Source of the DNA: BOKV01 sp041397525
GTDB lineage: Bacteria > Pseudomonadota > Alphaproteobacteria > Rhizobiales > Rhizobiaceae
Length of the DNA stretch: 64,000 nt
Assembly (NCBI GenBank): GCA_041397525.1
Contig: JAWKWL010000004.1
Coordinates: 372,001-436,000 of the forward strand
Reading direction: 5' to 3'
Shown: positions 44,782-53,676 of the stretch, piece after piece
Position numbering within the stretch: position 1 is the stretch's first letter
How the letters are laid out: each line of letters begins with the position of its first letter
Made by a program: the position numbers and the translations under genes
The notes under the pieces: model-generated
Seen by the model: the letters and a program-made list of their open reading frames with translations, nothing else
Told to the model about the DNA's origin: nothing
Databases searched by the model: none

Positions 44782-47055
44782 TCAGGCGAAACTGACTTCC
44801 CTGGAGAATGGCAGAGTGCGCAGGCGCTTGCCAGTGGCCGCGTGGATGGCGTTGGCAAGTGCAGGTATTGACGGCGGGGTTCCGGGTTCACCGGCACCGC
44901 CCATCTTGTGCCAGGATTCCAGCACCTCGACTTCAATTGCCGGACACTGGTTCATCCGCATGGCGTCATAATCGGGGAAGTTGGCCTGCTCAACCTCGCC
45001 ATTGGCAAAGGTGATCTCCTGGCCCATGGCCGAGGACAGGCCGAAAATGATGCCCGACATCATCTGCGCCTTGATGATCGCGGGATCAATGGCAGTCCCG
45101 ATGTCGATGGCACACCAGACTTTCTCAATGCGAATACCGTCAGCAGTGTCACGCACCTGGACAACTTGCGCCACCCATGAGCCGAAGGACAATGTGTGCG
45201 CAATGCCCATGCCCCTGCCCTTTGGCAGTTCATAACCCCAGCCCGACATTTCCGCGACACGCTTCAGGACCCCGGTTGCAGCCGGGTAATCAGCCATCAG
45301 TTTCAGGCGCATTTCCAGAGGATCAACGCCAGCGGCGGAAGCAACTTCATCCATGAAACCTTCATGGAAGAAGCCGTTGTAGGAATTGCCGACCGAGCGC
45401 CAGAAACCGACCGGGATCGGCAGATCGCTGACATGTCCGGTAACCCTGTAATTGTCGATACTGTAGGGCTGGTCATGTGCGCCTTCGGTGACTGTCTTGT
45501 CCGGCCCCATCGGGGAAATCGACGGGAAGGTCCGCTTCATCACACTCTTGAGAATGGATGGCGATGCGACCTTGATGTCAACCGCAGACGGGCCCTCACC
45601 CTTGACGATGCGCGCGCGCATCTTTGCCATGGCAGCAGGGCGATAGGTGTCGTGGCGCATGTCTTCCTCACGCGTCCAGGTCACTTTCACCGGCCTGCCC
45701 TCGGTTTCCTTGGCTATCTGCACCGCATAGAGCGGGAAATCGGCCTCAGCGCGCCTGCCAAAACCGCCGCCAAGGAATGTCGTATGAACGCGGACGTCGC
45801 CCGCCTCAACGCCAACGAGCGGCGCTGCCGTCATCTGGATGATGGTCGGTGCCTGGTTGGGAGCCCAGATGTCCAGCACACCGTCCTTCCATTGCGCGGT
45901 CGCGTTCATTGGTTCCATGCAGGCATGGGCGAGCCATGGCGCCTGATATTCGGCCTCGATGACCTCATCACGCGGCGCATCGGCAAATTCAGTTTCGGCA
46001 TTGCCGTCGTTGCGCAGGGAGAAGGATGGCTCGCTGTTGAGCTTGCCCGCAAGTTCATCAAACATCGCCTTGCTGTCGAGCGGATAGTTGGCCTCGCCCC
46101 AAACGATATCGAGCGCTTCCGCGCCCTTGAATGCCGCCCAGGTGTTACTGGCGATAACGCCGAAACCGCTGCCCTGATTGGTTTCCACCGGGACTACCTT
46201 GATCACACCGGGAACAGCCAAAGCCGCATCGCTTGATACGGTGGCAACCCTTGAACCGAAACGCGGTGACATCCGGACCGTGGCGTAGAGCATCTCGGGA
46301 AGATCGACATCAATACCGAATTGCGCTGTACCGGTGACCTTTGCCGGGATATCGACCCGTGCGACCGGCTTGCCGAGGAACTTCCAATCGGCTTTGCCAC
46401 GCAGTTTCATGTCAGAGGGCGGTGCATGTTTGAGCGCCTCGCCGGCGAGTTCGCCATAGGTGATACTCTTGCCGGAAGCCGGATCACGGATCTCGCCATT
46501 TCCGGTTTCCAGGCTTTCAGCGTGAACGCCCAGATTTGCTGCTGCGGCAGCGAGCAGCATGTGGCGCGCGGCGCATCCCGCCATGCGCATCTTTTCATAT
46601 CCGTCACGGATTGAGGACGAGCCGCCGGTTACCTGCAAACCCAGGACCTTGGACAATGGATAGGCGGCCGAGCGCATGGTTTCAGCAAGGAAGCCCTCAT
46701 CGAAAGACGGGAATGGTCCGCCATCTTCCAGCATTGCCGAATTGTAATAGGCGAAACTGCCGGGGCCGTGTTCGACCTTCACTTTCGACGGGTCAACGTC
46801 AAGCTCCTCGGCCAGAAGCGCGGCGAGCGAGGTCTGCACGCCCTGCCCCATTTCTGCACGAGGCGCGATGATGGTGATGGTATTGTCGGTGGCGATTTTC
46901 AGAAAGGGGTTGAAGGTGGTTTCGCCGGAGGCGATGTCCTTTTCCAGCGGGTTGGGATAATCCCGGCTGACATAATAATACCCGAAGGCAACGCCACCCG
47001 CGACTGCGGCAGCACCGACGAGAAATGTGCGCCTGGCGATCTTTGCAATGCCCAT
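44782..47055 (-). CDS. iorB: Molybdopterin-binding subunit of an IorB-type hydroxylase (xanthine dehydrogenase family)
   Basis: A protein of 757 residues. It carries a twin-Arg signal (ARRTFLVGAAAVAGGVAFGY), so it is exported folded with its cofactor. The body matches the isoquinoline 1-oxidoreductase beta-type branch: PRAEMGQGVQTSLAALLAEE, TTFLGGGFGRRAEADFPLYA and EPMNATAQWKDG. Near the end GGAGEPGTPP holds the Glu that acts as base in hydroxylation. The substrate (N-heterocycle or aldehyde) cannot be read. It pairs with the [2Fe-2S] subunit gene 2 bases upstream. No cytochrome subunit or cofactor-insertion gene is adjacent. Confidence 0.88.
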   Translation of the reverse strand: MGIAKIARRTFLVGAAAVAGGVAFGYYYVSRDYPNPLEKDIASGETTFNPFLKIATDNTITIIAPRAEMGQGVQTSLAALLAEELDVDPSKVKVEHGPGSFAYYNSAMLEDGGPFPSFDEGFLAETMRSAAYPLSKVLGLQVTGGSSSIRDGYEKMRMAGCAARHMLLAAAAANLGVHAESLETGNGEIRDPASGKSITYGELAGEALKHAPPSDMKLRGKADWKFLGKPVARVDIPAKVTGTAQFGIDVDLPEMLYATVRMSPRFGSRVATVSSDAALAVPGVIKVVPVETNQGSGFGVIASNTWAAFKGAEALDIVWGEANYPLDSKAMFDELAGKLNSEPSFSLRNDGNAETEFADAPRDEVIEAEYQAPWLAHACMEPMNATAQWKDGVLDIWAPNQAPTIIQMTAAPLVGVEAGDVRVHTTFLGGGFGRRAEADFPLYAVQIAKETEGRPVKVTWTREEDMRHDTYRPAAMAKMRARIVKGEGPSAVDIKVASPSILKSVMKRTFPSISPMGPDKTVTEGAHDQPYSIDNYRVTGHVSDLPIPVGFWRSVGNSYNGFFHEGFMDEVASAAGVDPLEMRLKLMADYPAATGVLKRVAEMSGWGYELPKGRGMGIAHTLSFGSWVAQVVQVRDTADGIRIEKVWCAIDIGTAIDPAIIKAQMMSGIIFGLSSAMGQEITFANGEVEQANFPDYDAMRMNQCPAIEVEVLESWHKMGGAGEPGTPPSIPALANAIHAATGKRLRTLPFSREVSFA

Positions 47056-47057
47056 GA

Positions 47058-47513
47058 TCAGGCCCCCTCAACGGTAGCTGCGCGGCGAATGGCGGCGCGG
47101 ATGCGCGGATAGGTGCCGCAACGACACAGGTTCCCGCTCATGGCTTCATCGATTTCGGTATCAGTAGGATTGGGCTTTTCCGCAAGGAGTGCCACTGCGG
47201 ACATGATCTGACCGGATTGGCAATAGCCGCATTGTGGAACCTGTTCGTCTATCCAGGCCTGCTGGACGCGGTGAAGGCTCTCCAGCGTTCCGATGCCCTC
47301 AATCGTGGTCACCTCGCCACTGACATCCCCCACAAGGGTTTGGCAGGAACGCACCGGCTCACCGTTGACATGCACGGTGCATGCGCCACAAGCCGCCACC
47401 CCGCATCCGAATTTCGTCCCCTTGAGCCCGGCGATGTCTCGCAATGCCCAAAGTAGCGGCATTTGCGGATCATCGCCCACATCGATGGACTTTCCGTTGA
47501 TTGTCAGTTGCAT
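47058..47513 (-). CDS. iorA: [2Fe-2S] subunit of the IorAB-type hydroxylase
   Basis: A protein of 151 residues with two [2Fe-2S] clusters. A plant-type ferredoxin domain has GCGVAACGACTVHVNG with a later Cys (VRSCQ). The helical domain has PQCGYCQSGQIM and GNLCRCGTYPRI. It passes electrons from the molybdenum centre of the partner subunit. It has no signal peptide and is probably co-exported with the twin-Arg subunit. AGGGG precedes its ATG. It is the first gene of the operon; the promoter lies in the 222-base gap to the divergent ATPase gene. Confidence 0.92.
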   Translation of the reverse strand: MQLTINGKSIDVGDDPQMPLLWALRDIAGLKGTKFGCGVAACGACTVHVNGEPVRSCQTLVGDVSGEVTTIEGIGTLESLHRVQQAWIDEQVPQCGYCQSGQIMSAVALLAEKPNPTDTEIDEAMSGNLCRCGTYPRIRAAIRRAATVEGA

Positions 47514-47735
47514 GACTACCCCTGTTGAACCTGTTTGCGGAATCTGAAATCAAACCATTATCACCCAGATAGCGGTTGAATTGCCGAACCCCAAGGGGAT
47601 GGAAAGGTTTTTTCTGTCTGGTTCCGTGCAGTGTCCTTCAAAATCGCTTCATGATTGAGGTGGTTTCTTCACCAATGGCGGACACCAGTCGTTAAGTTTC
47701 CAGATTGTATATTATAGCCGAATTTGGGGGCTTTC

Positions 47736-49736
47736 ATGACCAATCAACCATTATTGCGGTCCGTGACCGGTAACGAACCGCCAGTTCCAGGTCTTGAACA
47801 TCGCAAGCGTACACAGGGCTATGTCGTGCATTGCGACGGCCAGCGCGCCATCTTGATGGCCCATGTGAACCCTGACGTCGAGCACATGGAAAATTATTGG
47901 GCGGTTGGCCAGCTCGTTTCGATCTGGGAAGGACCCAACCGTGTTGTAGGTCAAACCTACAAGGTCGAATCGCATGAATCCCAATGGGCGGAGGAAGGTG
48001 AAAACGCCGTTCTGGTGCATATCGAACTGGTCGGCGAAATCACCCAGCGCGATGAACACAATGCGTCTTTCTCCAGCGGTATCGCCAATTACCCCAGGAT
48101 GGGCTCAATCGGCCATCGTATCCGGGCAAACGATCTGGAAGCGATCTACCAGAACGAATCCGATGACACGATTCAAGTTGGCAGCCTGACGCAGGAATCG
48201 AGCATCGCCGCCAAGATCGACCTCGACAAACTGCTGACGCGGCATTTCTCGGTGGTCGGCTCTACCGGGGTTGGCAAATCGACCTCCGTGTCCCTGATTC
48301 TGCGCAAGGTCATCGGCAAGCGCAAGGATATCAGAGTACTCATTCTCGATCCGCACAACGAGTTCACGGCAGCCTTTGCCAATGAATCGGTGGTGAAGGA
48401 TTCGACGAATCTGCAATTGCCGTTCTGGTTTTTCATGTTCGACGAGTTCACGGAGGTGGTATTCCGTGGCCAGAAGGGCGTTGAGGCAGAAGCGGAAATG
48501 TTGCGCGACCTCGTGGCGGAAGCCAAGGAACGCTATGCCGAAGGCAGCAATGGTGCCAGTACCGCCTCGCTGATGCGCAAAGGCACCTCGAAAACCGGGT
48601 ACACCGCTGATTCCCCGGTGCCTTACCGGATGATCGACCTGTTCAAGATCATCGACGAGAAACTGGGATTGCTCGACGGCAAGGCAGACCGGCCGATCCT
48701 GAAATCCCTGCGCGACCGTTTGACATCGATATCACGTGACCCGCGTTTCGCGTTCATGTTCGGATCAGCCAATACCGGCGGTGACCGCATGGTGGAAATC
48801 GTGGCCGACATATTCCGCGTTCCCCACAATGAGAAACCGATCAGCGTGATCGACATGTCGGGCCTGCCATCGGAAGTGGTAAGCTCGGTTGCTGCAGTTT
48901 TGTGCCGGTTGGCGTTTGACCTTGCCATGAATTCACAGGGCGGCATCCAGACCCTGGTCGTGTGCGAAGAAGCGCACCGTTACATTCCTGCCGATCCGGA
49001 CGCCGGCTTCTGGCCAACGCGACAGTCAATTGCGCGCATCGCAAAGGAAGGCCGCAAATACGGGGTTTACCTGGGCATTATCACGCAGCGTCCGAGCGAA
49101 CTTGACCCGACTATCCTTTCCCAGTGCAACACTGTTTTTGCCATGCGGCTGTCAAACCAGGCCGACCAGAAGATCATCGGCGGTGCCATGACCAATGGCG
49201 CGCAGAGCTCAGTCGCCTTCCTTGCGTCCATCGCCAACCGGGAAGCGATAGCTTTCGGTGAAGCACTGAAAACGCCAATGCGGCTGACCTTCGAGACCAT
49301 TTCGAAGGAAAACCTGCCGGGCAGCCATATCTACGAGATGCAGGAAAAGGTCCGCAACGGCCTTGAAATTGATGTCGCATCCGTGATCCTTCGCATGCGC
49401 GACGCAGACACAAGGCAACCTGGTGGTCGCGACCGTGAGGAAGAAAGCTTCATGACGCAGACTGGCCAGGCGGGTGACCCGCCGCTGCCGCAGCGCGGCG
49501 ACGGCCCTGCCCCGCGCCTGCAAAACAGCATGACAATGCCACAACAACGCATGCACCCGCAGCAGGCAGCACCACGCCAGCCGGAATCATCCCGGCCACC
49601 CGTTTTCGAAGAGCGTGACACACCCCGGGCTTCAGAGCCGATGTTCGCGCCGCGTCCATGGCCGGATCGCGAAGCCGCTCCGCGGCAACCGGGCGGTGGA
49701 AACAATCTGATCAATTCATTCCGATCACGCAGCTGA
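47736..49736 (+). CDS. HerA-like ATPase (DUF87), hexameric translocase family
   Basis: A protein of 666 residues. An N-terminal HAS-barrel-like region (about 25-150) precedes the ATPase core, with Walker A in VVGSTGVGKSTSVSLILRKV (K181), ILDPHNEF, Walker B in LVVCEEAHRYIP and an Arg-finger region GRKYGVYLGIITQRPSELDP. HerA proteins are DNA translocases that in archaea work with the nuclease NurA in end resection. No NurA or other nuclease gene is adjacent. The last 110 residues are rich in Pro, Gln and Arg and probably disordered. The ATG at 47736 has GGGGG upstream. Confidence 0.88.
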   Translation: MTNQPLLRSVTGNEPPVPGLEHRKRTQGYVVHCDGQRAILMAHVNPDVEHMENYWAVGQLVSIWEGPNRVVGQTYKVESHESQWAEEGENAVLVHIELVGEITQRDEHNASFSSGIANYPRMGSIGHRIRANDLEAIYQNESDDTIQVGSLTQESSIAAKIDLDKLLTRHFSVVGSTGVGKSTSVSLILRKVIGKRKDIRVLILDPHNEFTAAFANESVVKDSTNLQLPFWFFMFDEFTEVVFRGQKGVEAEAEMLRDLVAEAKERYAEGSNGASTASLMRKGTSKTGYTADSPVPYRMIDLFKIIDEKLGLLDGKADRPILKSLRDRLTSISRDPRFAFMFGSANTGGDRMVEIVADIFRVPHNEKPISVIDMSGLPSEVVSSVAAVLCRLAFDLAMNSQGGIQTLVVCEEAHRYIPADPDAGFWPTRQSIARIAKEGRKYGVYLGIITQRPSELDPTILSQCNTVFAMRLSNQADQKIIGGAMTNGAQSSVAFLASIANREAIAFGEALKTPMRLTFETISKENLPGSHIYEMQEKVRNGLEIDVASVILRMRDADTRQPGGRDREEESFMTQTGQAGDPPLPQRGDGPAPRLQNSMTMPQQRMHPQQAAPRQPESSRPPVFEERDTPRASEPMFAPRPWPDREAAPRQPGGGNNLINSFRSRS

Positions 49737-49762
49737 ACCGGGACAAATTCCGCCAGTCATGC

Positions 49763-49794
49763 AAAAAAACCGACGGTTTCCCGTCGGCTTTTTT
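49763..49794. terminator. Shared terminator between the HerA-like gene and tRNA-Leu
   Basis: CCGACGG (49770-49776) pairs with CCGTCGG (49781-49787), flanked by seven A on the left and a T-run on the right. It can end both the plus-strand ATPase transcript and the minus-strand tRNA transcript. Confidence 0.9.
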
Positions 49795-49798
49795 GGTC

Positions 49799-49885
49799 TG
49801 GTGCGGTCGAGAAGACTCGAACTTCCACCCCGGTTAAAGGACAGCGACCTCAACGCTGCGCGTCTACCAATTCCGCCACGACCGC
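49799..49885 (-). tRNA. tRNA-Leu, anticodon GAG
   Basis: An 87-base tRNA including an encoded CCA. The acceptor stem is GCGGTCG with CGACCGC. The anticodon arm is CAGCG-TTGAGGT-CGCTG, giving anticodon GAG (codons CUC/CUU). A long variable arm, as expected for tRNA-Leu, precedes the T-arm GGAAG-TTCGAGT-CTTCT. Confidence 0.95.
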
Positions 49886-50040
49886 ATGTGGGGAGGGGCA
49901 AGGCGAACCCGCCATTGCTCCCGGCTGGGGGCATGTAGCAAATGCATTGCCGTGAAACAAGGCTTATCGGGCAGCTCAGTGAAAAAAGCTTGCAATGCGC
50001 ACAGTTGCAAAACCGGGCATGCGGGCGCAAATTGCCTGCC

Positions 50041-50781
50041 ATGGATACCCTTACCCCTTCACCCTCATCGCAAACCACGCGCGAGCGCATCACTGCTAGC
50101 ATGCACCCGTCCCTGCCTGGGGCTGCTGTCACCTGGAAACGGAGCGACAGGCTGACGCCTTATGCCGAGGCTGTGGACCAAATGGAGGCCGTGGTTGCGG
50201 ACATCCAAGCCGGAATAATGAACGAGTTGGTCTGGCTGGTCGAACACCCGCCGGTCTATACCGCGGGAACAAGCGCGCAACCATCAGACCTCCTTCAAGG
50301 AAACCGGTTTCCGGTATTCCAGACCGGGCGCGGTGGTGAATACACCTATCACGGCCCAGGACAGCGCATTGCCTATGTCATGCTCGACCTGAAGCGGCGC
50401 AAGCAGGATGTGCGGGCCTATGTGGCGGCACTTGAGGACTGGGTGATCGCGAGCCTTGCCGATTTCAACATCAGGGGGGAGCGGCGCGAGGATCGCGTTG
50501 GGGTGTGGGTCGCCAGACCTGAAAAGCCACCGCTGCAGGACGGCACGATGCGCGAAGACAAGATTGCAGCGATCGGCATCCGGATCAGGCGCTGGGTCAC
50601 GTTTCACGGCATTGCCATCAATGTGGAGCCGGATCTGGCACATTATTCAGGCATCGTGCCTTGCGGCGTCGAAGGCCATGGCGTGACCAGCCTGGTGGAC
50701 CTCGGTCTGCCTGTCGGCATGGATGATCTCGACATCGCGCTGAAGCGCAATTTCAGCAGGTTTTTTGGACCGGTCGAGTGA
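50041..50781 (+). CDS. lipB: Octanoyltransferase LipB
   Basis: A protein of 246 residues that transfers octanoyl groups from acyl carrier protein to lipoyl domains, the first step of lipoate synthesis. Motifs are GRGGEYTYHGPGQRIAYVML, KIAAIGIRIRRWVTFHGIAI and SGIVPCGVEGHGVTSL with the catalytic Cys, preceded by the RWVTFHG Lys/Arg region. ATG at 50041 fits the family length; 50101 is another in-frame choice. No strong ribosome-binding site is visible. It stands alone, next to tRNA-Leu. Confidence 0.93.
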   Translation: MDTLTPSPSSQTTRERITASMHPSLPGAAVTWKRSDRLTPYAEAVDQMEAVVADIQAGIMNELVWLVEHPPVYTAGTSAQPSDLLQGNRFPVFQTGRGGEYTYHGPGQRIAYVMLDLKRRKQDVRAYVAALEDWVIASLADFNIRGERREDRVGVWVARPEKPPLQDGTMREDKIAAIGIRIRRWVTFHGIAINVEPDLAHYSGIVPCGVEGHGVTSLVDLGLPVGMDDLDIALKRNFSRFFGPVE

Positions 50782-50830
50782 CCGGCCACACAAATTCGGG
50801 AAACACCAAATCCGGAGTGGAAAATTCGGC

Positions 50831-51871
50831 TCAGGCGACTTTTTCAAGCCATGGCTTGAGGCTTGGGTGAATGTCCGGGCTTTCGTCGCGGATGAAACGA
50901 AGCAGCGCCTTCTCGTTTTCGTGCATGCGTCCGTCATGCGAAATCCGGTCGATCAGCCATTCGGCTTCGCGGTCTTCGATGACGGCGTTCAGCTCTTCGC
51001 TTGCTTCCATCCTCTCATTGCGCTCGGCCCATGCACGCTCGATCTGGGTGTGCGAATCAACAATGTCACCAAGGATTGCGCCGGAGAACAATTGGCCGAA
51101 GCCGGTCACTGCACCCATCAGCAGGGAACCCACGCCCTGCGATGGCTCTTCAAGCCATTCCTCGCGGGCAAGCGCCACTGTCCTCGGGGGCGCTTTATAG
51201 GTGGCTGCGGCCATCAGGTGGTTGGCTATTGCCTTGACGAAGAGCTCACGCCAGGCAGGGTGATTTTCCGCCTCAACGGTGCGGTCATTGATATCAAAGA
51301 GAATGTCGGCTTCAGCGCGCGAGATCGAAAGCCCCTGCTCTCCCCCGAAAGCATAAAGCACATGGCGGATCAGCTCGACTTCCGGTTCGCCGATCACACC
51401 TGGAGTCAGCTGGCGCCCCCGGGCCAGCGGCCCTTCGCCATCGATGACGCTGCGGGCAACCGTTTCCAGAACGAAGCGCACCAGCATTTCGGGAGAATGC
51501 TGTGCCTTCGAGATCACCTTTACCAACAATTCCAGCTCGCTGAGCGAATCGATGCGTCCGTCGTGGGAAACGCGTTCAACAAGCCATTCAGCATTGGGAA
51601 CGCTGACATAGCCACGAGGCTCTTGCTGATTGACTGCGTATTCGCTCAATGCCTCGACATAGAAGTCGCGCCATTGATCGCAGCGTTCGGCAACCGCGTT
51701 GTCCATGGCGAAGATCGCATCAGCTTCCGCGCGCGAGACAACGCCATCGCGAAAGACCTCGCGACGGAAATAAAGCACGTCCCGGTCAGTGATGCGGTCG
51801 GGATTTTCCAGCAGTCCGGAAAAATCATGCGCTTTGTTACGGCTGCTATGCCCGTGGTGATGCTGATTCAT
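50831..51871 (-). CDS. Conserved hypothetical protein with an internal duplication
   Basis: A protein of 346 residues that I do not recognise. It consists of two related halves. Each has a segment like VSRAEADAIFAMDN (about 45-60) or ISRAEADILFDIND (about 190-205), a Trp-containing helix (DQWRDFYVEALSEYAV and PAWRELFVKAIANHLM), and an end AEWLVERVSHDGRID or AEWLIDRISHDGRMH. The repeated D/E-rich loops resemble EF-hand or TerB-like helical pairs, but this is not certain. A His-rich start (MNQHHHGH) is present. AGGGA precedes the ATG at 51871. It converges with lipB. Confidence 0.75.
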   Translation of the reverse strand: MNQHHHGHSSRNKAHDFSGLLENPDRITDRDVLYFRREVFRDGVVSRAEADAIFAMDNAVAERCDQWRDFYVEALSEYAVNQQEPRGYVSVPNAEWLVERVSHDGRIDSLSELELLVKVISKAQHSPEMLVRFVLETVARSVIDGEGPLARGRQLTPGVIGEPEVELIRHVLYAFGGEQGLSISRAEADILFDINDRTVEAENHPAWRELFVKAIANHLMAAATYKAPPRTVALAREEWLEEPSQGVGSLLMGAVTGFGQLFSGAILGDIVDSHTQIERAWAERNERMEASEELNAVIEDREAEWLIDRISHDGRMHENEKALLRFIRDESPDIHPSLKPWLEKVA

Positions 51872-52100
51872 GGCTTGTCCCTTCATGATCTCCGGCGTCC
51901 CACTTGTCCCACAGTATCCAGTCCGGGTCCGGCTGACCTAATCGCGGGGAAGCTAACGCAGCAGTTTTGATATTTGGCGAAGGAACGCGGTTAAGTTTGG
52001 GTAAAGCTTTTTGGAGCGGCAGTACACATACCGATTCAACGGTGCGGTTCAGCATCATGGATCAGAAACTGATTCCGAAACCAGCCTCAAGCTGATGACA

Positions 52101-52196
52101 TCAAATGCTTTTTGGCTGCCAGTGCAGTTGCGCAAGGGCCAGCGTAATCAGCAGCCAGACCGGGATATACGAGCGCCCGGCCTGTGAGAGGATCAT
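52101..52196 (-). CDS. Possible 31-residue membrane peptide coupled to the ATP12 gene
   Basis: The ATG overlaps the stop of the ATP12-family gene (ATGA). The frame encodes MILSQAGRSYIPVWLLITLA, then LAQLHWQPKSI. It could form a single membrane helix. The overlap favours coupled translation, but so short a frame can arise by chance. No function is known. Confidence 0.25.
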   Translation of the reverse strand: MILSQAGRSYIPVWLLITLALAQLHWQPKSI

Positions 52197-52984
52197 TTTC
52201 CCTGCCCCAGTGCGGCAAGCAGGTTTGCAGCAGCACCCATTTCAGCAAACCGGGCTTCACGCCGACGCAAGGCTTCCTCGTCCTCACCCCATTGCCGGAT
52301 GTTCCAATCCTCGTCAACATGGGCTGCAGCCCAGGCTTCGTCAAGCGACAGCCTGCCCTCGCCCAGTGCCACAGCCAGAAGGGCTGATCCAGTCAGCGTG
52401 GTAATCACATGCAGGCTGGCCAGCGCCAGCGGCTCGGCAAAAGCCGAAACAAGCTGCGTCATGATCGCCAGCGCCTCGGGCGGCTGGTCACAATGACTGA
52501 TTCCCTGCGACAGGATGAAATTGGCCTTGTGCTGGTCGCGATACCAGGCAATCACCGGGTCCCACAATTCGGCCTGGCGCTGGACAAGGCCCCGCGGAGC
52601 GTTGGCGCGGTAGCACAGGAGGTCGCTGCCTGCGAATTTGACAATGTCGTCAATCACGGCCTGCGGATCGGGGGCAATGCCGTCTATCGCAGAATTGGCG
52701 ATACGGGTTACCGGCATCAGGGCCGGGTTGACTTCGGTTTCCTGGGCCTGCCATTCGGCGGCAATCAGCTCGGCTGCAGCCTTCGAAGGAAGCAGCAGCG
52801 GACTGCGCGAAGGCGTGCGCACCGGCCTGCCGTCAAGATGGATGGTGAAGCCGCCACCGGTTTCCGCAACGCTTGCCAGTTTGTAAAACCGTTTCGGCAG
52901 AGGCGTGCGCATGGCGAGTTGGGCCTTTTTGACCGGATCGCCGGGATCCTCAGAATATTCGAGGTTTTCGAGAATTTCACGCAT
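52193..52984 (-). CDS. ATP12-family F1-ATPase assembly chaperone
   Basis: A protein of 263 residues of the ATP12 family, which in mitochondria binds the F1 alpha subunit during assembly. Family features are KRFYKLASVAETGGGFTIHL, LDGRPVRTPSRSPL, LPSKAAAELIAAEWQAQ, and the acidic C-terminal AHVDEDWNIRQWGEDEEALR. It is the last certain gene of the minus-strand set crcB-rluC-HAD-ATP12. The ATG at 52984 lies 14 bases beyond the end of the HAD gene. F1 genes are not in this window. Confidence 0.9.
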   Translation of the reverse strand: MREILENLEYSEDPGDPVKKAQLAMRTPLPKRFYKLASVAETGGGFTIHLDGRPVRTPSRSPLLLPSKAAAELIAAEWQAQETEVNPALMPVTRIANSAIDGIAPDPQAVIDDIVKFAGSDLLCYRANAPRGLVQRQAELWDPVIAWYRDQHKANFILSQGISHCDQPPEALAIMTQLVSAFAEPLALASLHVITTLTGSALLAVALGEGRLSLDEAWAAAHVDEDWNIRQWGEDEEALRRREARFAEMGAAANLLAALGQGK

Positions 52985-52998
52985 GGTCAATTCCAGTC

Positions 52999-53676
52999 TC
53001 AAATAACGTTCTGGCGCGGCAGAAGGGTTTCGAGAAGCCCGGGGATTGAAGCGGCAGAAGGCGCAATCACCGATGCGCCCGAGGCGAGCAGGGCTTCGTG
53101 TGGATGATAGCCCCATGCCACACCGATTGCCAGCGCACCGGCCGAGCGGGCCATTTCCATGTCATAGCTGGTGTCACCAATGACGATTGTGTTGGCGACA
53201 TCCATGCCGGTTTCGGCGCAACATTCCAATACCATCGCGGGATGTGGCTTTGAGGGGCAATCATCAGCGGTTCGCGTCGTGACAAAATGGCCATGCAATC
53301 CGTATTGGTCCAATAACCTCACGACACCCCGGCGGGATTTTCCGGTCACCATGCCGAGCAACAAGTCGTCCCTGGCCGCCAATTCGTGCACAAGTTCCAG
53401 CATGCCACTGAAAAACGCCGACTGCAGTTCCGGCTTGCCGACATTGTCCAGCCAGACTTCCTTGTAACGCACGACCAAGGCATTGACCTCATCGTCAATC
53501 TCGCGATCAAGGATGGTTGCTATGGCGCGGTCCAGGGTCAGGCCGATGATTGCGCGGCTTGCTTCAGGTCCTGGCTCCGCCAGGCCAAAACCTGCAAAGG
53601 CGTCGCACATGCAGGCATGGATCAGTGCAGCACTGTCGAGCAGCGTGCCATCGACATCAAACAAAATGAGCCGCAT
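52999..53676 (-). CDS. HAD-superfamily phosphatase (phosphoglycolate phosphatase-like)
   Basis: A protein of 225 residues. Motif I is LILFDVDGTLLDS with the nucleophile Asp. Motif II is GMVTGKSRRG, followed by PSKPHPAMVLE (motif III Lys) and VIGDTSYDMEMARSAG (motif IV Asp). A helical cap covers about 20-80. The substrate is unknown; similar proteins act on phosphoglycolate or nucleoside phosphates. Its ATG overlaps the stop of the RluC gene by one base, and it is followed by the ATP12 gene. Confidence 0.88.
   Translation of the reverse strand: MRLILFDVDGTLLDSAALIHACMCDAFAGFGLAEPGPEASRAIIGLTLDRAIATILDREIDDEVNALVVRYKEVWLDNVGKPELQSAFFSGMLELVHELAARDDLLLGMVTGKSRRGVVRLLDQYGLHGHFVTTRTADDCPSKPHPAMVLECCAETGMDVANTIVIGDTSYDMEMARSAGALAIGVAWGYHPHEALLASGASVIAPSAASIPGLLETLLPRQNVI

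Noticed and set aside
50765..51970. Open frame antisense to the duplicated-domain protein
   Set aside because: The minus-strand gene has a good ribosome-binding site and an internal repeat at the protein level; the plus-strand frame lacks both.
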